In this document: piece after piece, positions 56,360 to 64,000 of the stretch
Layout of the letters: every line of letters begins with the position of its first letter
Numbering within the stretch: position 1 is the stretch's first letter
Assembly: GCF_003337275.1 (NCBI RefSeq)
Contig: NZ_QPJQ01000014.1
Coordinates: 28,436 to 92,435 of the forward strand
DNA: 64,000 nucleotides
Origin: Marinomonas foliarum
GTDB lineage: Bacteria; Pseudomonadota; Gammaproteobacteria; Pseudomonadales; Marinomonadaceae
Direction of reading: 5' to 3'
Notes under the pieces: generated by a model
What the model saw: the letters and a program-made list of their open reading frames with translations, nothing else
The model's database searches: none
Told to the model about the DNA's origin: nothing
Translations under genes and position numbers: made by a program

Positions 56360-57373
56360 ATGATTGAACAGGATCGCATTATTTCAGCTGAACTTAAGGG
56401 CAATGATAGACAGGTAGATAGGGCAATACGCCCTCAAACACTTGCCGAATATATCGGTCAGCCAGTTGTTAAAGAACAAATGGAGATTTTCATTCAAGCA
56501 GCTCGTCAGCGTGAAGAGCCGCTTGATCATACTTTGATATTTGGACCACCAGGCCTTGGTAAAACAACACTGGCTAATATTATCGGCAATGAAATGGGTG
56601 CTGAGGTGAGAACAACATCAGGTCCAGTGCTTGAGAGAGCAGGGGACTTAGCCGCTTTACTTACGAATTTGAACGAAGGGGATATTCTCTTTATTGATGA
56701 AATTCATAGACTAAGTCCAGCGATAGAAGAAGTTCTTTATCCTGCTATGGAAGATTACCAGTTGGACATTATGATTGGTGAGGGGCCAGCAGCAAGATCA
56801 ATTAAAATTGAACTCCCTCCCTTTACGCTTGTCGGAGCAACTACGCGTGCAGGGTTATTAACGTCCCCCCTACGTGATAGGTTTGGCATTGTCCAAAGGC
56901 TTGAGTTTTATGATGTAGAGTCATTAACAACGATTGTTGCACGATCAGCTGGAAAAATGGGCATGGACCTTGATCATTCAGGCTGTTTTGAAGTGGCCAG
57001 AAGATCAAGAGGAACACCAAGGATTGCCAATAGATTATTGCGCCGTGTCAGAGATGTGGCGCAAGTTAGTGGTGAAGCTATTGTTGGGCAAAAGGTTGCT
57101 CAAAGAGCGCTTGATATGTTAAGTGTAGATAGTCAGGGATTTGATCACTTAGATAGACGTATGTTGTTGACTATGATAGAAAAGTTTGACGGTAGGCCCG
57201 TTGGATTAGATAGTGTCTCTGCTGCTTTAGGTGAAGACAAAGATACAATAGAAGATGTCATAGAGCCTTTTTTAATACAGCAAGGCTTTATTATAAGAAC
57301 ACCGAGAGGGCGCCAGGTCACGAAACGCGCTTACGAACATTTTAATTACCAGCTACCTTCAGATTTTAAATAG
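56360..57373 (+). CDS. ruvB: Holliday junction branch migration ATPase RuvB
   Basis: RuvB is the hexameric AAA+ motor of branch migration. The 337-residue protein has Walker [10 protein letters not shown] (62-70), Walker B FIDEIHRL (D113-E114), sensor-1 TTRAG and arginine finger region LRDRFG, and a C-terminal winged helix with RTPRGR. It lies three bases after ruvA. Confidence 0.97.
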   Translation: MIEQDRIISAELKGNDRQVDRAIRPQTLAEYIGQPVVKEQMEIFIQAARQREEPLDHTLIFGPPGLGKTTLANIIGNEMGAEVRTTSGPVLERAGDLAALLTNLNEGDILFIDEIHRLSPAIEEVLYPAMEDYQLDIMIGEGPAARSIKIELPPFTLVGATTRAGLLTSPLRDRFGIVQRLEFYDVESLTTIVARSAGKMGMDLDHSGCFEVARRSRGTPRIANRLLRRVRDVAQVSGEAIVGQKVAQRALDMLSVDSQGFDHLDRRMLLTMIEKFDGRPVGLDSVSAALGEDKDTIEDVIEPFLIQQGFIIRTPRGRQVTKRAYEHFNYQLPSDFK

Positions 57374-57382
57374 AGGTTAATA

Positions 57383-58063
57383 ATGTCAATTTGGGGACTT
57401 ATCGCCAGCGCCAGCTTTGTAGTTCAACTTGTTATGTTGATTCTACTAGCAGCTTCCATATTTTCATGGGTCGTAATATTCCAGCGAATTAGAGTTTTAA
57501 AAGCTGCAAAAAAGACACGTGCAGCCTTCGAAGAAAGTTTTTGGTCGGGCATTGATTTAAGCCAACTTTATAGAAAATTAACTCAAGAAGGCAGAAAAGT
57601 AGAAGGTATGGAAAATATCTTCACTTCTGGAATTAAAGAGTTCACCAGACTGAGACAAAACCAAAATGTCGAGCCTGAAGCCATTATGGATGGGGTACAA
57701 CGAACCATGAGAGTGGCACTATACCGAGAAGAGGAAAAGCTTGACCAACATTTGCCGTTTTTAGCAACGGTTGGTTCTACTAGCCCGTATATTGGCTTGT
57801 TTGGTACCGTTTGGGGGATTATGCATTCGTTTATAGGACTTGCAGAGGTTCAGCAAGCCACACTAGCAACAGTAGCGCCCGGTATTGCGGAAGCACTTAT
57901 CGCAACAGCGATTGGTCTAGCTGCAGCCATTCCAGCTGTTATTGCTTACAACCGTTTTTCTTCAACAGCAGAGTCTCTCAGCTCTAGTTATGAAAACTTT
58001 GCGGATGAATTTACAAGCATTTTACACAGGAAAGTCCATGTGAGAGAGGGAGGCGCTGTATAG
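57383..58063 (+). CDS. tolQ: Tol-Pal system protein TolQ
   Basis: TolQ with TolR forms the inner-membrane proton channel of the Tol-Pal system, which constricts the outer membrane at division. The 226-residue protein has three membrane helices, the last two in PYIGLFGTVWGIMHSFIGL and APGIAEALIATAIGLAAAIPAVIAYN. In Pseudomonas and E. coli ybgC lies before tolQ; here ruvB is only nine bases upstream. The stop overlaps tolR by one base. Confidence 0.96.
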   Translation: MSIWGLIASASFVVQLVMLILLAASIFSWVVIFQRIRVLKAAKKTRAAFEESFWSGIDLSQLYRKLTQEGRKVEGMENIFTSGIKEFTRLRQNQNVEPEAIMDGVQRTMRVALYREEEKLDQHLPFLATVGSTSPYIGLFGTVWGIMHSFIGLAEVQQATLATVAPGIAEALIATAIGLAAAIPAVIAYNRFSSTAESLSSSYENFADEFTSILHRKVHVREGGAV

Positions 58064-58488
58064 TGGCTCGTTCAAGAAGAAACAAACGTCGCCCAATGGC
58101 GGAAATCAATGTTGTGCCGTACATTGATGTTATGTTGGTTCTGCTCGTCATTTTTATGATTACAGCCCCTATGCTTACACAAGGGGTTGATGTAGAGCTA
58201 CCCAATGCTAATGCGTCACCTATACAAGACAATGAAAATGATGTACTGATTGCTTCAATTGACGCTAAAGGAAGTTACTATTTAGATGTTGGCGGCGCTC
58301 AAGAGTCTATTGAGTTATCGCAGTTACAGGACCGCGTAAGAAAAATATTAAACCAAAACCCTAAAATGTCCGTACTAGTAAGAGGCGATAAGAATGTCCC
58401 TTACGGTGATGTTATCGGTTTAATGGTTGCCTTGCAGGGTGCTGGCGCTCCAAATGTGGGGTTAGTGACTGAGCCGGATACAAATTAA
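58063..58488 (+). CDS. tolR: Tol-Pal system protein TolR
   Basis: This is the 141-residue ExbD-like partner of TolQ, with a single N-terminal membrane helix INVVPYIDVMLVLLVIFMITAP. The proton-carrying D22 matches E. coli D23. The start is a GTG overlapping the tolQ stop TAG by one base. The stop overlaps tolA by one base. Confidence 0.95.
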   Translation: MARSRRNKRRPMAEINVVPYIDVMLVLLVIFMITAPMLTQGVDVELPNANASPIQDNENDVLIASIDAKGSYYLDVGGAQESIELSQLQDRVRKILNQNPKMSVLVRGDKNVPYGDVIGLMVALQGAGAPNVGLVTEPDTN

Positions 58489-59429
58489 TGAAATGGTTGC
58501 GCGAGGACAGTTATAGTATTCCAATCATATTGGCTGTAGGTTTACATCTTAGCATTGTAATCGCAGGTCTATTGACCATTGATTTTAGTGATGAAGAGCA
58601 AAAAAAACCAAAAAGACCGCCTATAGTTAATGCCACTGTGATTGATATTTCTCAAACAATTATTGGAAAGCGTGAAGCGGAAGAAAGAGCAGCAAACCAG
58701 CAAGCTGCTGCTTTAGCAGAACAAAAGAAAAAACAAGCTGAACAAAATAGAAAAAAAGAGGCGCAGCGTAAGGCCCTCGAAGAAAAAGAAAAACAATTAG
58801 CTCGTGCTAAACAGCAAGCCCAAGAGAAAGCAGAAGCGCAAAAGAAAGAAGCTGAGCAAAAAAGAGAGGCGGAGCGCCAGCGCGTTGCCAAAGAAACTGA
58901 GAGTAAACGTCTAGCACAAGAGGCTGAGAAGAAGCGCCTGGCTGAGCAGCAAGCTAAGGATAAACAACGCAAAGAAGAACTTGCACGCAAAGTAGAAGCA
59001 GAAAGGCAAGCTGAAGAAGAGCGAAAACGTCAAGAAGAAGCAACTAGACTCGCTGAGGAAAAGAAAAAAGCCGAAGAGGCCGCTGCTTTAGCCGCCGCTG
59101 AGGAGGCAAAAAAACAAGCTGCTGAAGCTCAAATGGTGCAATCTATAAGTGGATTGATTAATGATAGAGTAACAGCTAATTGGAATAGGCCACCTAGTGC
59201 ACGAAATGGTATGAAAACCTATCTTCGAATTTACTTCTTACCTAATGGCGAAGTAAGGAATGTGGATGTTACACGGTCTAGCGGCGATGCTTTATTTGAC
59301 CAAAAAGCCGTCGATGCTGTTTATAAAGTAAGAAAGATTGACGAGTTATCAGAAATAGACTCTTACGTTTTTGAACGAAATTTTCGTCAAGTAGATTTAA
59401 TTTTTAACCCACAAGATTTGAGAAACTAA
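58488..59429 (+). CDS. tolA: Tol-Pal system protein TolA
   Basis: This 313-residue protein spans the periplasm. It has a membrane helix (about 11-33, [22 protein letters not shown]), a long Lys/Ala/Glu helical domain (about 60-215) and a C-terminal TonB-like domain (about 218-313, [18 protein letters not shown]). It links the TolQR motor to TolB and Pal. The repetitive middle produces a long spurious frame on the other strand. Confidence 0.95.
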   Translation: MKWLREDSYSIPIILAVGLHLSIVIAGLLTIDFSDEEQKKPKRPPIVNATVIDISQTIIGKREAEERAANQQAAALAEQKKKQAEQNRKKEAQRKALEEKEKQLARAKQQAQEKAEAQKKEAEQKREAERQRVAKETESKRLAQEAEKKRLAEQQAKDKQRKEELARKVEAERQAEEERKRQEEATRLAEEKKKAEEAAALAAAEEAKKQAAEAQMVQSISGLINDRVTANWNRPPSARNGMKTYLRIYFLPNGEVRNVDVTRSSGDALFDQKAVDAVYKVRKIDELSEIDSYVFERNFRQVDLIFNPQDLRN

Positions 59430-60727
59430 TGATGTTTAAAAGATGGCTGAGTGTAGTATTCACTTGCTTAATATTTTTGAGTACAGCTAGAGCCCAATTA
59501 GTTATTGAAATAACGAGTGGTGCAGATCAATTATTACCTATTGCTGTAGTCCCTTTCGGCTATACTGGAGTAGATGCGCTACCAGAAGATGTGGCGCAAA
59601 TTGTTGAGGATGATTTAAGTCGCAGTGGTTTATTCCAAGCAATACCTAGATCAAATATGCTAAGCATGCCTTCAAAAGAAGCGGATGTATTTTATAGAGA
59701 TTGGCGTTTATTAAAAAGTGATTACGTTATTATTGGAAACATTCAAAAGCTCCAAAATAATCAATATAGAATTGGCTTTGAATTATTAAATGTTTTAACC
59801 CAAAAACCCGTTCAAAAGCATAGCTCAATAGATGTAAGTGCTGCAAACTTTAGAGATGCTGCACATTATATAAGTGATAAAGTTTACGAATTATTGACGG
59901 GCACAAGGGGAGCATTTAGTACTAGAATATTATATGTTACTGCAGAAGGTGATAAAAAAGCTCCTTTATTCAAGTTACAAGTTGCTGATGCCGATGGGCA
60001 TCGCCCACGTGTAGTTGTTGAATCAAAAGAGCCAATACTTTCTCCATCTTGGAGTATGGATGGACGAAATATTGCTTATGTAATGTTTAGAAATCGCCGG
60101 CCAAATATTTTTATACAAGAGCTAGCCACTGGTAAAAGACAACAAATAGCACAATTTAGAGGATTAAATGGTGCTCCATCATGGTCACCGGATGGTAAAA
60201 AATTAGCATTAGTCTTGTCTAAGGACAACAATCCAGAGATATACACTCTGGATATCGCCACCCAAAAACTGGAGCGTATGACGAATCATTATGCTATTGA
60301 TACCGAACCAAGCTGGGAACCAGATGGTAAAGGAATAGTATTCACATCTGATCGAGGTGGTAACCCACAAATATATCGATTAGATGTAAATAGTAAGCGT
60401 GTAGAACGAGTAACTTTTGAGGGTGAATTAAACACCAGAGCGAGAATGACTCCAGATGGAAGATATCTTGTGACAGTTCAAAAAGACGATGGCAACTATC
60501 ATATTGCACTACAGGATATGAAAACTGGTCGCGTACAAATTCTAACGGAGACTTACTTAGACGAATCGCCAAGCATTGCGCCAAATGGTAGCATGGTGAT
60601 GTATGCCACAACCTATCAAGGAAAGGGTATCTTAGCCGTAGTATCCGTTGATGGACTTGTAAAATATAAGTTACCATCAGCAGACGGAGATGTACGAGAA
60701 CCATCTTGGTCCCCGTATTTCAAATAA
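59429..60727 (+). CDS. tolB: Tol-Pal system beta-propeller protein TolB
   Basis: This is a 432-residue periplasmic protein with signal peptide cleaved after STARA (about residue 22). An N-terminal alpha/beta domain is followed by a six-blade propeller built of WD40-like repeats, such as [26 protein letters not shown] and [13 protein letters not shown]. It binds Pal and TolA. The ATG overlaps the tolA stop by one base. Confidence 0.96.
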   Translation: MMFKRWLSVVFTCLIFLSTARAQLVIEITSGADQLLPIAVVPFGYTGVDALPEDVAQIVEDDLSRSGLFQAIPRSNMLSMPSKEADVFYRDWRLLKSDYVIIGNIQKLQNNQYRIGFELLNVLTQKPVQKHSSIDVSAANFRDAAHYISDKVYELLTGTRGAFSTRILYVTAEGDKKAPLFKLQVADADGHRPRVVVESKEPILSPSWSMDGRNIAYVMFRNRRPNIFIQELATGKRQQIAQFRGLNGAPSWSPDGKKLALVLSKDNNPEIYTLDIATQKLERMTNHYAIDTEPSWEPDGKGIVFTSDRGGNPQIYRLDVNSKRVERVTFEGELNTRARMTPDGRYLVTVQKDDGNYHIALQDMKTGRVQILTETYLDESPSIAPNGSMVMYATTYQGKGILAVVSVDGLVKYKLPSADGDVREPSWSPYFK

Positions 60728-60746
60728 AGACATTGAGGAGTGAATA

Positions 60747-61319
60747 ATGAGTGTAAACAAACTAGGTAAGTTTGCTGTAATTGGATTGTCTGCCGCTTGG
60801 ATTGCGGGTTGTAGTACAACAGCGACAGATACAGATTCTTCAACTGTTGCTGAAGATGCCAATTCAACAGAGCAAGCAGCTAATACTGACGGTTCTGATC
60901 AAGCATACGGTGCTGGTGAAGACGGTGCATTAACAAGTGTTATCGTTGATGATACCGCAGCCCAAGAATCTAGCATGGATTCTCTAGCTGGCGTTGAAAC
61001 TGTATTCTACTTTGATTTTGATAAATCAATTGTTCGCCCAGAATCCCGTGAAGCATTGGCTAAACACGCTGAATATTTGGTTGCAAACCCAGATGCGCGT
61101 GCTGTTTTGGAAGGTCACGCTGATGAGCGCGGTACTCGTGAGTACAACATGGCTCTAGGTGAGCGTCGTGCTAAAGCGATTAGCCGTTATTTGACTATCC
61201 AAGGCGTAGCTGCTTCTCAAATCGAAACAGTGAGCTTTGGCGAAGAAGTGCCAGTTGCTTTTGGTCACGATAGCAACGCTTGGCAGCTAAACCGTCGAGT
61301 AGAAGTGCGTTACGAATAA
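60747..61319 (+). CDS. pal: peptidoglycan-associated lipoprotein Pal
   Basis: This 190-residue outer-membrane lipoprotein has a signal peptide and lipobox IAGC (C22), an acidic Ser/Thr linker, then an OmpA-like domain (about 85-190) with YFDFDKS and GHADERGTREYNMALGERRA, which binds meso-DAP of peptidoglycan. It anchors the outer membrane to the wall and to Tol. GAGGAG precedes the ATG. Confidence 0.97.
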   Translation: MSVNKLGKFAVIGLSAAWIAGCSTTATDTDSSTVAEDANSTEQAANTDGSDQAYGAGEDGALTSVIVDDTAAQESSMDSLAGVETVFYFDFDKSIVRPESREALAKHAEYLVANPDARAVLEGHADERGTREYNMALGERRAKAISRYLTIQGVAASQIETVSFGEEVPVAFGHDSNAWQLNRRVEVRYE

Positions 61320-62110
61320 TGATCTATAAAAATATCAGAATTCGCTCTTTTGCAATGGTGCTGTGTTTCACAGCACCATTCGCATCAGCTGAAATGCAGC
61401 AGGCAAGCGGAGGGCTTTCACCGGGAGCCGCCGCTGACCTACTGTTCCAGTTAGAAACGCTACAGCAAGAAGTTCAAAGTCTTCGTGGCCAACTAGAAGA
61501 GCAAGGGCATGAATTAAAGTTAATGAAGCAAAGCCAGCGGGATCGTTATATTGATCTCGACAAACGTATATCATTACTGATGTCGGCTTCTGTTAATGAA
61601 ACGAACAGAAATCTACCTCCGGCACAAAATCAAGAACCACAGCGAGCAGTCAATCAAGATGCAGCAACTAACCGAACAGCTAGTAATCAATTAATTACCT
61701 CACCTTTAGCTCCTGTTACGCTCCAACCGCCAACAGAAGCCTCTCAGCAAGCTTATAACGATGCATATAACCTTATTCGTCAAAGAAAGTTTGATGAAGC
61801 AGAGACGGCATTTACGCTGTTTGTGAAACAATTCCCAAACAACTCTCTTACTGGCAATGGTTACTATTGGCTAGGGGAAGTTAAATTGGTACAAGGTCGC
61901 TCTAGTGAAGCTATTGACGCATTTACTACTGTTATTCAGAAATTTCCTGGTCACAGTAAAGAGCAAGATTCATTGTACAAATTAGGGACAGTTAGCGATC
62001 AAATGGGCGATAGTGCAAAAGCAAAATCTTACTTGCAAGATGTTATTCGTCGCTTTCCAGACAGTAAAGCAGCTAAACTAGCGTCAGGTTATTTAAGTAA
62101 AATTAAATAG
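61319..62110 (+). CDS. cpoB: cell division coordinator CpoB (YbgF)
   Basis: This 263-residue periplasmic protein starts at an ATG overlapping the pal stop as TAATG; the longer frame from 61280 lies within pal. It has a signal peptide ending PFASA, an N-terminal coiled coil (about 35-80) and C-terminal TPR repeats such as QQAYNDAYNLIRQRKFDEAE. CpoB coordinates wall synthesis and outer-membrane constriction with TolA. Confidence 0.94.
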   Translation: MIYKNIRIRSFAMVLCFTAPFASAEMQQASGGLSPGAAADLLFQLETLQQEVQSLRGQLEEQGHELKLMKQSQRDRYIDLDKRISLLMSASVNETNRNLPPAQNQEPQRAVNQDAATNRTASNQLITSPLAPVTLQPPTEASQQAYNDAYNLIRQRKFDEAETAFTLFVKQFPNNSLTGNGYYWLGEVKLVQGRSSEAIDAFTTVIQKFPGHSKEQDSLYKLGTVSDQMGDSAKAKSYLQDVIRRFPDSKAAKLASGYLSKIK

Positions 62111-62111
62111 C

Positions 62112-62139
62112 TTGCATTCCTCAGCGGGCTCTGTATTAT
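62112..62139 (+). promoter_or_regulatory. promoter of the tRNA-Lys genes
   Basis: TTGCAT (62112-62117), 16-base spacer, TATTAT (62134-62139), then CG-rich bases before the first tRNA at 62152. A GC-rich discriminator suggests growth-rate control. Confidence 0.6.
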
Positions 62140-62151
62140 ACGCAACCCGTT

Positions 62152-62227
62152 GGGTCGTTAGCTCAGTTGGTAGAGCAGTTGACTTTTAATCAATTGGTCA
62201 CTGGTTCGAATCCAGTACGACCCACCA
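62152..62227 (+). tRNA. tRNA-Lys (UUU)
   Basis: A 76-base cloverleaf with encoded CCA: acceptor GGGTCGT / ACGACCC, D-arm with GCTCAGTTGGTAGAGC, anticodon loop CTTTTAA with anticodon TTT, and GGTTCGAATCC in the T-arm. Confidence 0.97.
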
Positions 62228-62253
62228 ACGTTTTTATTCCTTTTGTGATTTTT

Positions 62254-62329
62254 GGGTCGTTAGCTCAGTTGGTAGAGCAGTTGACTTTTAATCAATTGGT
62301 CACTGGTTCGAATCCAGTACGACCCACCA
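62254..62329 (+). tRNA. tRNA-Lys (UUU), second identical copy
   Basis: All 76 bases are identical to the copy at 62152, after a 26-base spacer. They are probably made in one precursor with the first copy, and nadA begins 43 bases downstream. Confidence 0.97.
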
Positions 62330-62371
62330 AAAAACACTCATTCCGCTCCCAGTTTCTTAAGGGGTAATGAT

Positions 62372-63421
62372 ATGTCCGAGCTTTCCAATAAGTCAGCACT
62401 TCGCGATACCGTCCAAAAATATTTATCTGAAGCCGAAGAGAGTCTGAAAATAAAGTCAGTTGATGACGTTCAGATTCGTGCTGAAATAAAGTCATTACTA
62501 AAAGAAAAGAATGCTGTTTTAGTTGCCCATTATTATACTGAAGATGCAATCCAAGAACTTGCTGAAGAAACGGGCGGAATTATTGCCGATTCTTTAGAGA
62601 TGGCCCGTTTTGGCGCAAATCACCCAGCAGATACATTAGTAGTTGCTGGTGTGAAGTTTATGGGTGAAACGGCAAAAATCTTGAGTCCGGAAAAAACGAT
62701 TTTAATGCCAACTCTTGAAGCGACTTGCTCACTTGATATTGGCTGCCCTATAGATGAATTTTCTGCCTTTTGCGATCAATACCCCGATCGTAAAGTAGTC
62801 GTTTATGCCAATACTTCAGCGGCCGTCAAAGCACGTGCTGATTGGGTAGTTACTTCTAGTATCGCTTTAGATGTTGTAGAACACCTTGTTGATCAAGGTG
62901 AAAAAATTATTTGGGCTCCAGATCAACATTTGGGCGGATATATCCAAAGAGAGACAGGTGCGGATATGATTTTATGGGATGGTGCTTGCATCGTCCATGA
63001 AGAATTCAAAGCAAAAGGAATTACTGATCTAAAAGCGGTATACCCAGACGCTGCAGTGCTTGTTCACCCAGAATCCCCAGAAGCAGTTGTTGAAGTGGCC
63101 GATGTAGTTGGCTCAACTTCTCAGCTGCTAAATGCTTCTAAAACAATGCCTAACGATACATTTATTGTGGCAACGGATAGAGGTATTTTCTATAAAATGA
63201 AACAAGCCTCTCCAAACAAGCGCTTTATAGAAGCCCCAACAGCTGGCTCAGGTGCTTCCTGTCGCAGTTGCGCACATTGCCCTTGGATGGCTTTAAACAG
63301 CTTGAAAATGTTGAGAGATGCTTTAAAAAACAATTCTGGAGAAATTCATATCTCGGAAGAAACCAGAGTGAAAGCACTTCACCCATTACAACGGATGCTA
63401 AACTTTCAAGTAAAATCGTAA
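62372..63421 (+). CDS. nadA: quinolinate synthase A
   Basis: NadA condenses iminoaspartate and dihydroxyacetone phosphate to quinolinate in NAD synthesis, using a 4Fe-4S cluster. The 349-residue length matches E. coli (347). Cluster cysteines C119 ([10 protein letters not shown]), C206 (DGACIVHEE) and C303 are present, and CRSCAHC is the C-terminal triad. AAGGGG precedes the ATG. It is near tRNA-Lys and may share its transcript. Confidence 0.95.
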   Translation: MSELSNKSALRDTVQKYLSEAEESLKIKSVDDVQIRAEIKSLLKEKNAVLVAHYYTEDAIQELAEETGGIIADSLEMARFGANHPADTLVVAGVKFMGETAKILSPEKTILMPTLEATCSLDIGCPIDEFSAFCDQYPDRKVVVYANTSAAVKARADWVVTSSIALDVVEHLVDQGEKIIWAPDQHLGGYIQRETGADMILWDGACIVHEEFKAKGITDLKAVYPDAAVLVHPESPEAVVEVADVVGSTSQLLNASKTMPNDTFIVATDRGIFYKMKQASPNKRFIEAPTAGSGASCRSCAHCPWMALNSLKMLRDALKNNSGEIHISEETRVKALHPLQRMLNFQVKS

Positions 63422-63426
63422 GCAAT

Positions 63427-63464
63427 ATATTTAGGGACTCTAATGCTTAAGAGTCCCTAAATAT
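63427..63464. terminator. terminator after nadA
   Basis: ATATTTAGGGACTC / GAGTCCCTAAATAT, a 14-15 bp perfect stem around a nine-base loop, followed by TTCTTCTC. It also covers the stop of the minus-strand gene. Confidence 0.85.
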
Positions 63465-63895
63465 TTCTTCTCTAAATCAGAAAATGCCAACTGCAACCTG
63501 TCACTCTCAAGACTCTTTTTGTTAAAAACACCCCGTAATTCTTGGTGACTTTTCCCCAGCCTCATAGCTAATACTTTCTCTTTAAGCTCCGTGGTTATAC
63601 TAACCAGCTTTCTATTTCTTTCTCGCTGTACCAAGAGTTCTGAAGATAAGTTATTTGAGGCCTCTTTATTAGGATTTATGTGCTCTAGCTCACTCTTGAG
63701 TTTCTGATTTGCATTTTCTATAGTTTGTAACTCGTGAGCAAGAAGAGTCACACAGGTTTCAGATTCATGTAGGAGCCTCTCTAGCTCTTTGGTATCTTTA
63801 TCTTGCTCAGCAAGAGTTTCTACAGGAAAATTTTCTGTGGCTGAGCTCAATCCGTCTCGTAATGAAATTAGCGTTTCTTTTTTATTGGTATGCAA
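63440..63895 (-). CDS. small coiled-coil protein, possibly 5'-truncated
   Basis: I do not recognise this 151-residue acidic protein rich in Leu, Glu, Lys and Ser, with heptad-like spacing over most of its length. The best start is a TTG at 63895; no ATG fits, and the frame is open to about 63932. An element-like sequence begins at 63907, so the true N-terminus may have been cut off. No function is inferred. Confidence 0.45.
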   Translation of the reverse strand: MHTNKKETLISLRDGLSSATENFPVETLAEQDKDTKELERLLHESETCVTLLAHELQTIENANQKLKSELEHINPNKEASNNLSSELLVQRERNRKLVSITTELKEKVLAMRLGKSHQELRGVFNKKSLESDRLQLAFSDLEKKYLGTLKH

Positions 63896-63905
63896 TGCTT
63901 GAAGG

Positions 63906-64000
63906 CCCCCTGTGTCAGGATAGTTGTCGCCTCATTTGTTATTATAAATAGACAGGGGACGGTAAGTGAAAACCAGTGGATTACCAAAGACATTCAAGTG
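63906..64000 (+). other. window-edge segment: possible mobile-element end or start of a new gene
   Basis: CCCCTGT (63907-63913) and ACAGGGG (63952-63958) are inverted repeats. GGGGAC precedes a GTG at 63965 whose frame reads MKTSGLPKTFK up to the window edge. It could be an insertion-sequence end with its transposase, or an ordinary gene start. Too little is visible to decide. Confidence 0.3.

Noticed and set aside
58652..58990. 112-codon Ser/Cys/Ala-rich frame on the minus strand
   Set aside because: It is the complement of the repetitive Lys/Ala/Glu middle of tolA, which leaves long open frames by composition.
62167..62367. Open frame reading [20 protein letters not shown] twice
   Set aside because: It is the translation of the two tRNA-Lys genes; a well-known spurious protein type.

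Overview
The window is a 64 kb stretch of chromosome from a marine gammaproteobacterium of the Oceanospirillales type, most like Marinomonas. This is judged from protein character, moderate-to-low GC, and neighbourhoods resembling those of Pseudomonas and its relatives: dapA-bamC-purC, exbB-exbD-lpxK-trm112-ptp-murB, ruvCAB-tolQRAB-pal-cpoB, and metH with cobO. It is densely coded and almost entirely housekeeping. There is no rRNA, CRISPR array, prophage or obvious defence island.

Layout. 1-2711: AEC-type carrier (cut by the window edge), LysR regulator and divergent aldo/keto reductase. 2764-6140: bcp facing away from dapA-bamC-purC (lysine/cell-wall precursor, outer-membrane assembly, purine). 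6207-8130: lolC-lolD lipoprotein release. 8176-15334: DUF2062 protein, a comEC lacking its usual C-terminal nuclease-like motif, then the tightly overlapped envelope operon exbB-exbD-lpxK-trm112-ptp-murB-murI. 15324-23556: patatin lipase, KAS III-like enzyme, pgm with a striking leader hairpin, a spermidine-synthase-fold protein and the large YdiJ flavoprotein. 23557-26281: the only gene-poor, mobile-looking part. Copies of a small inverted-repeat element flank a pdxI-type reductase and its divergent LysR regulator. 26356-33082: PLP enzyme, nadK, rhomboid protease, yeaC, DUF2797, pepN. 33263-39806: long coiled-coil lipoprotein, metH, cobO, RidA. 39853-48355: cNMP-domain protein, ABC-F ATPase, MOSC protein, ornithine decarboxylase, split YeeE/YedE transporter pair, DUF6942-like/TerB pair, sodB, membrane coiled-coil protein. 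48577-51114: cysD-cysN sulfate activation. 51184-53086: MarR plus siderophore-interacting protein behind a well-formed promoter/operator, then a Gre-like factor. 53270-63421: aspS, ruvCAB, the Tol-Pal system, two identical tRNA-Lys genes and nadA. 63440-64000: small coiled-coil ORF and a disturbed edge that may be a mobile-element end.

Several start codons were moved inside the longest open frame because a Shine-Dalgarno sequence, terminator or family N-terminus pointed there. I did not find a clearly new multi-gene system. The observations most worth checking are the dual MarR/Fur-type control region at 52418-52463, the 15-bp inverted repeat ahead of pgm, the lipoprotein with a C-terminal membrane segment (33263-34798), the ComEC without a metallo-beta-lactamase motif, the CysN with a vestigial APS-kinase-like tail, and the mobile-element ends bracketing pdxI. 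All function calls rest on reading the sequence and remembered family features; no database search was run.
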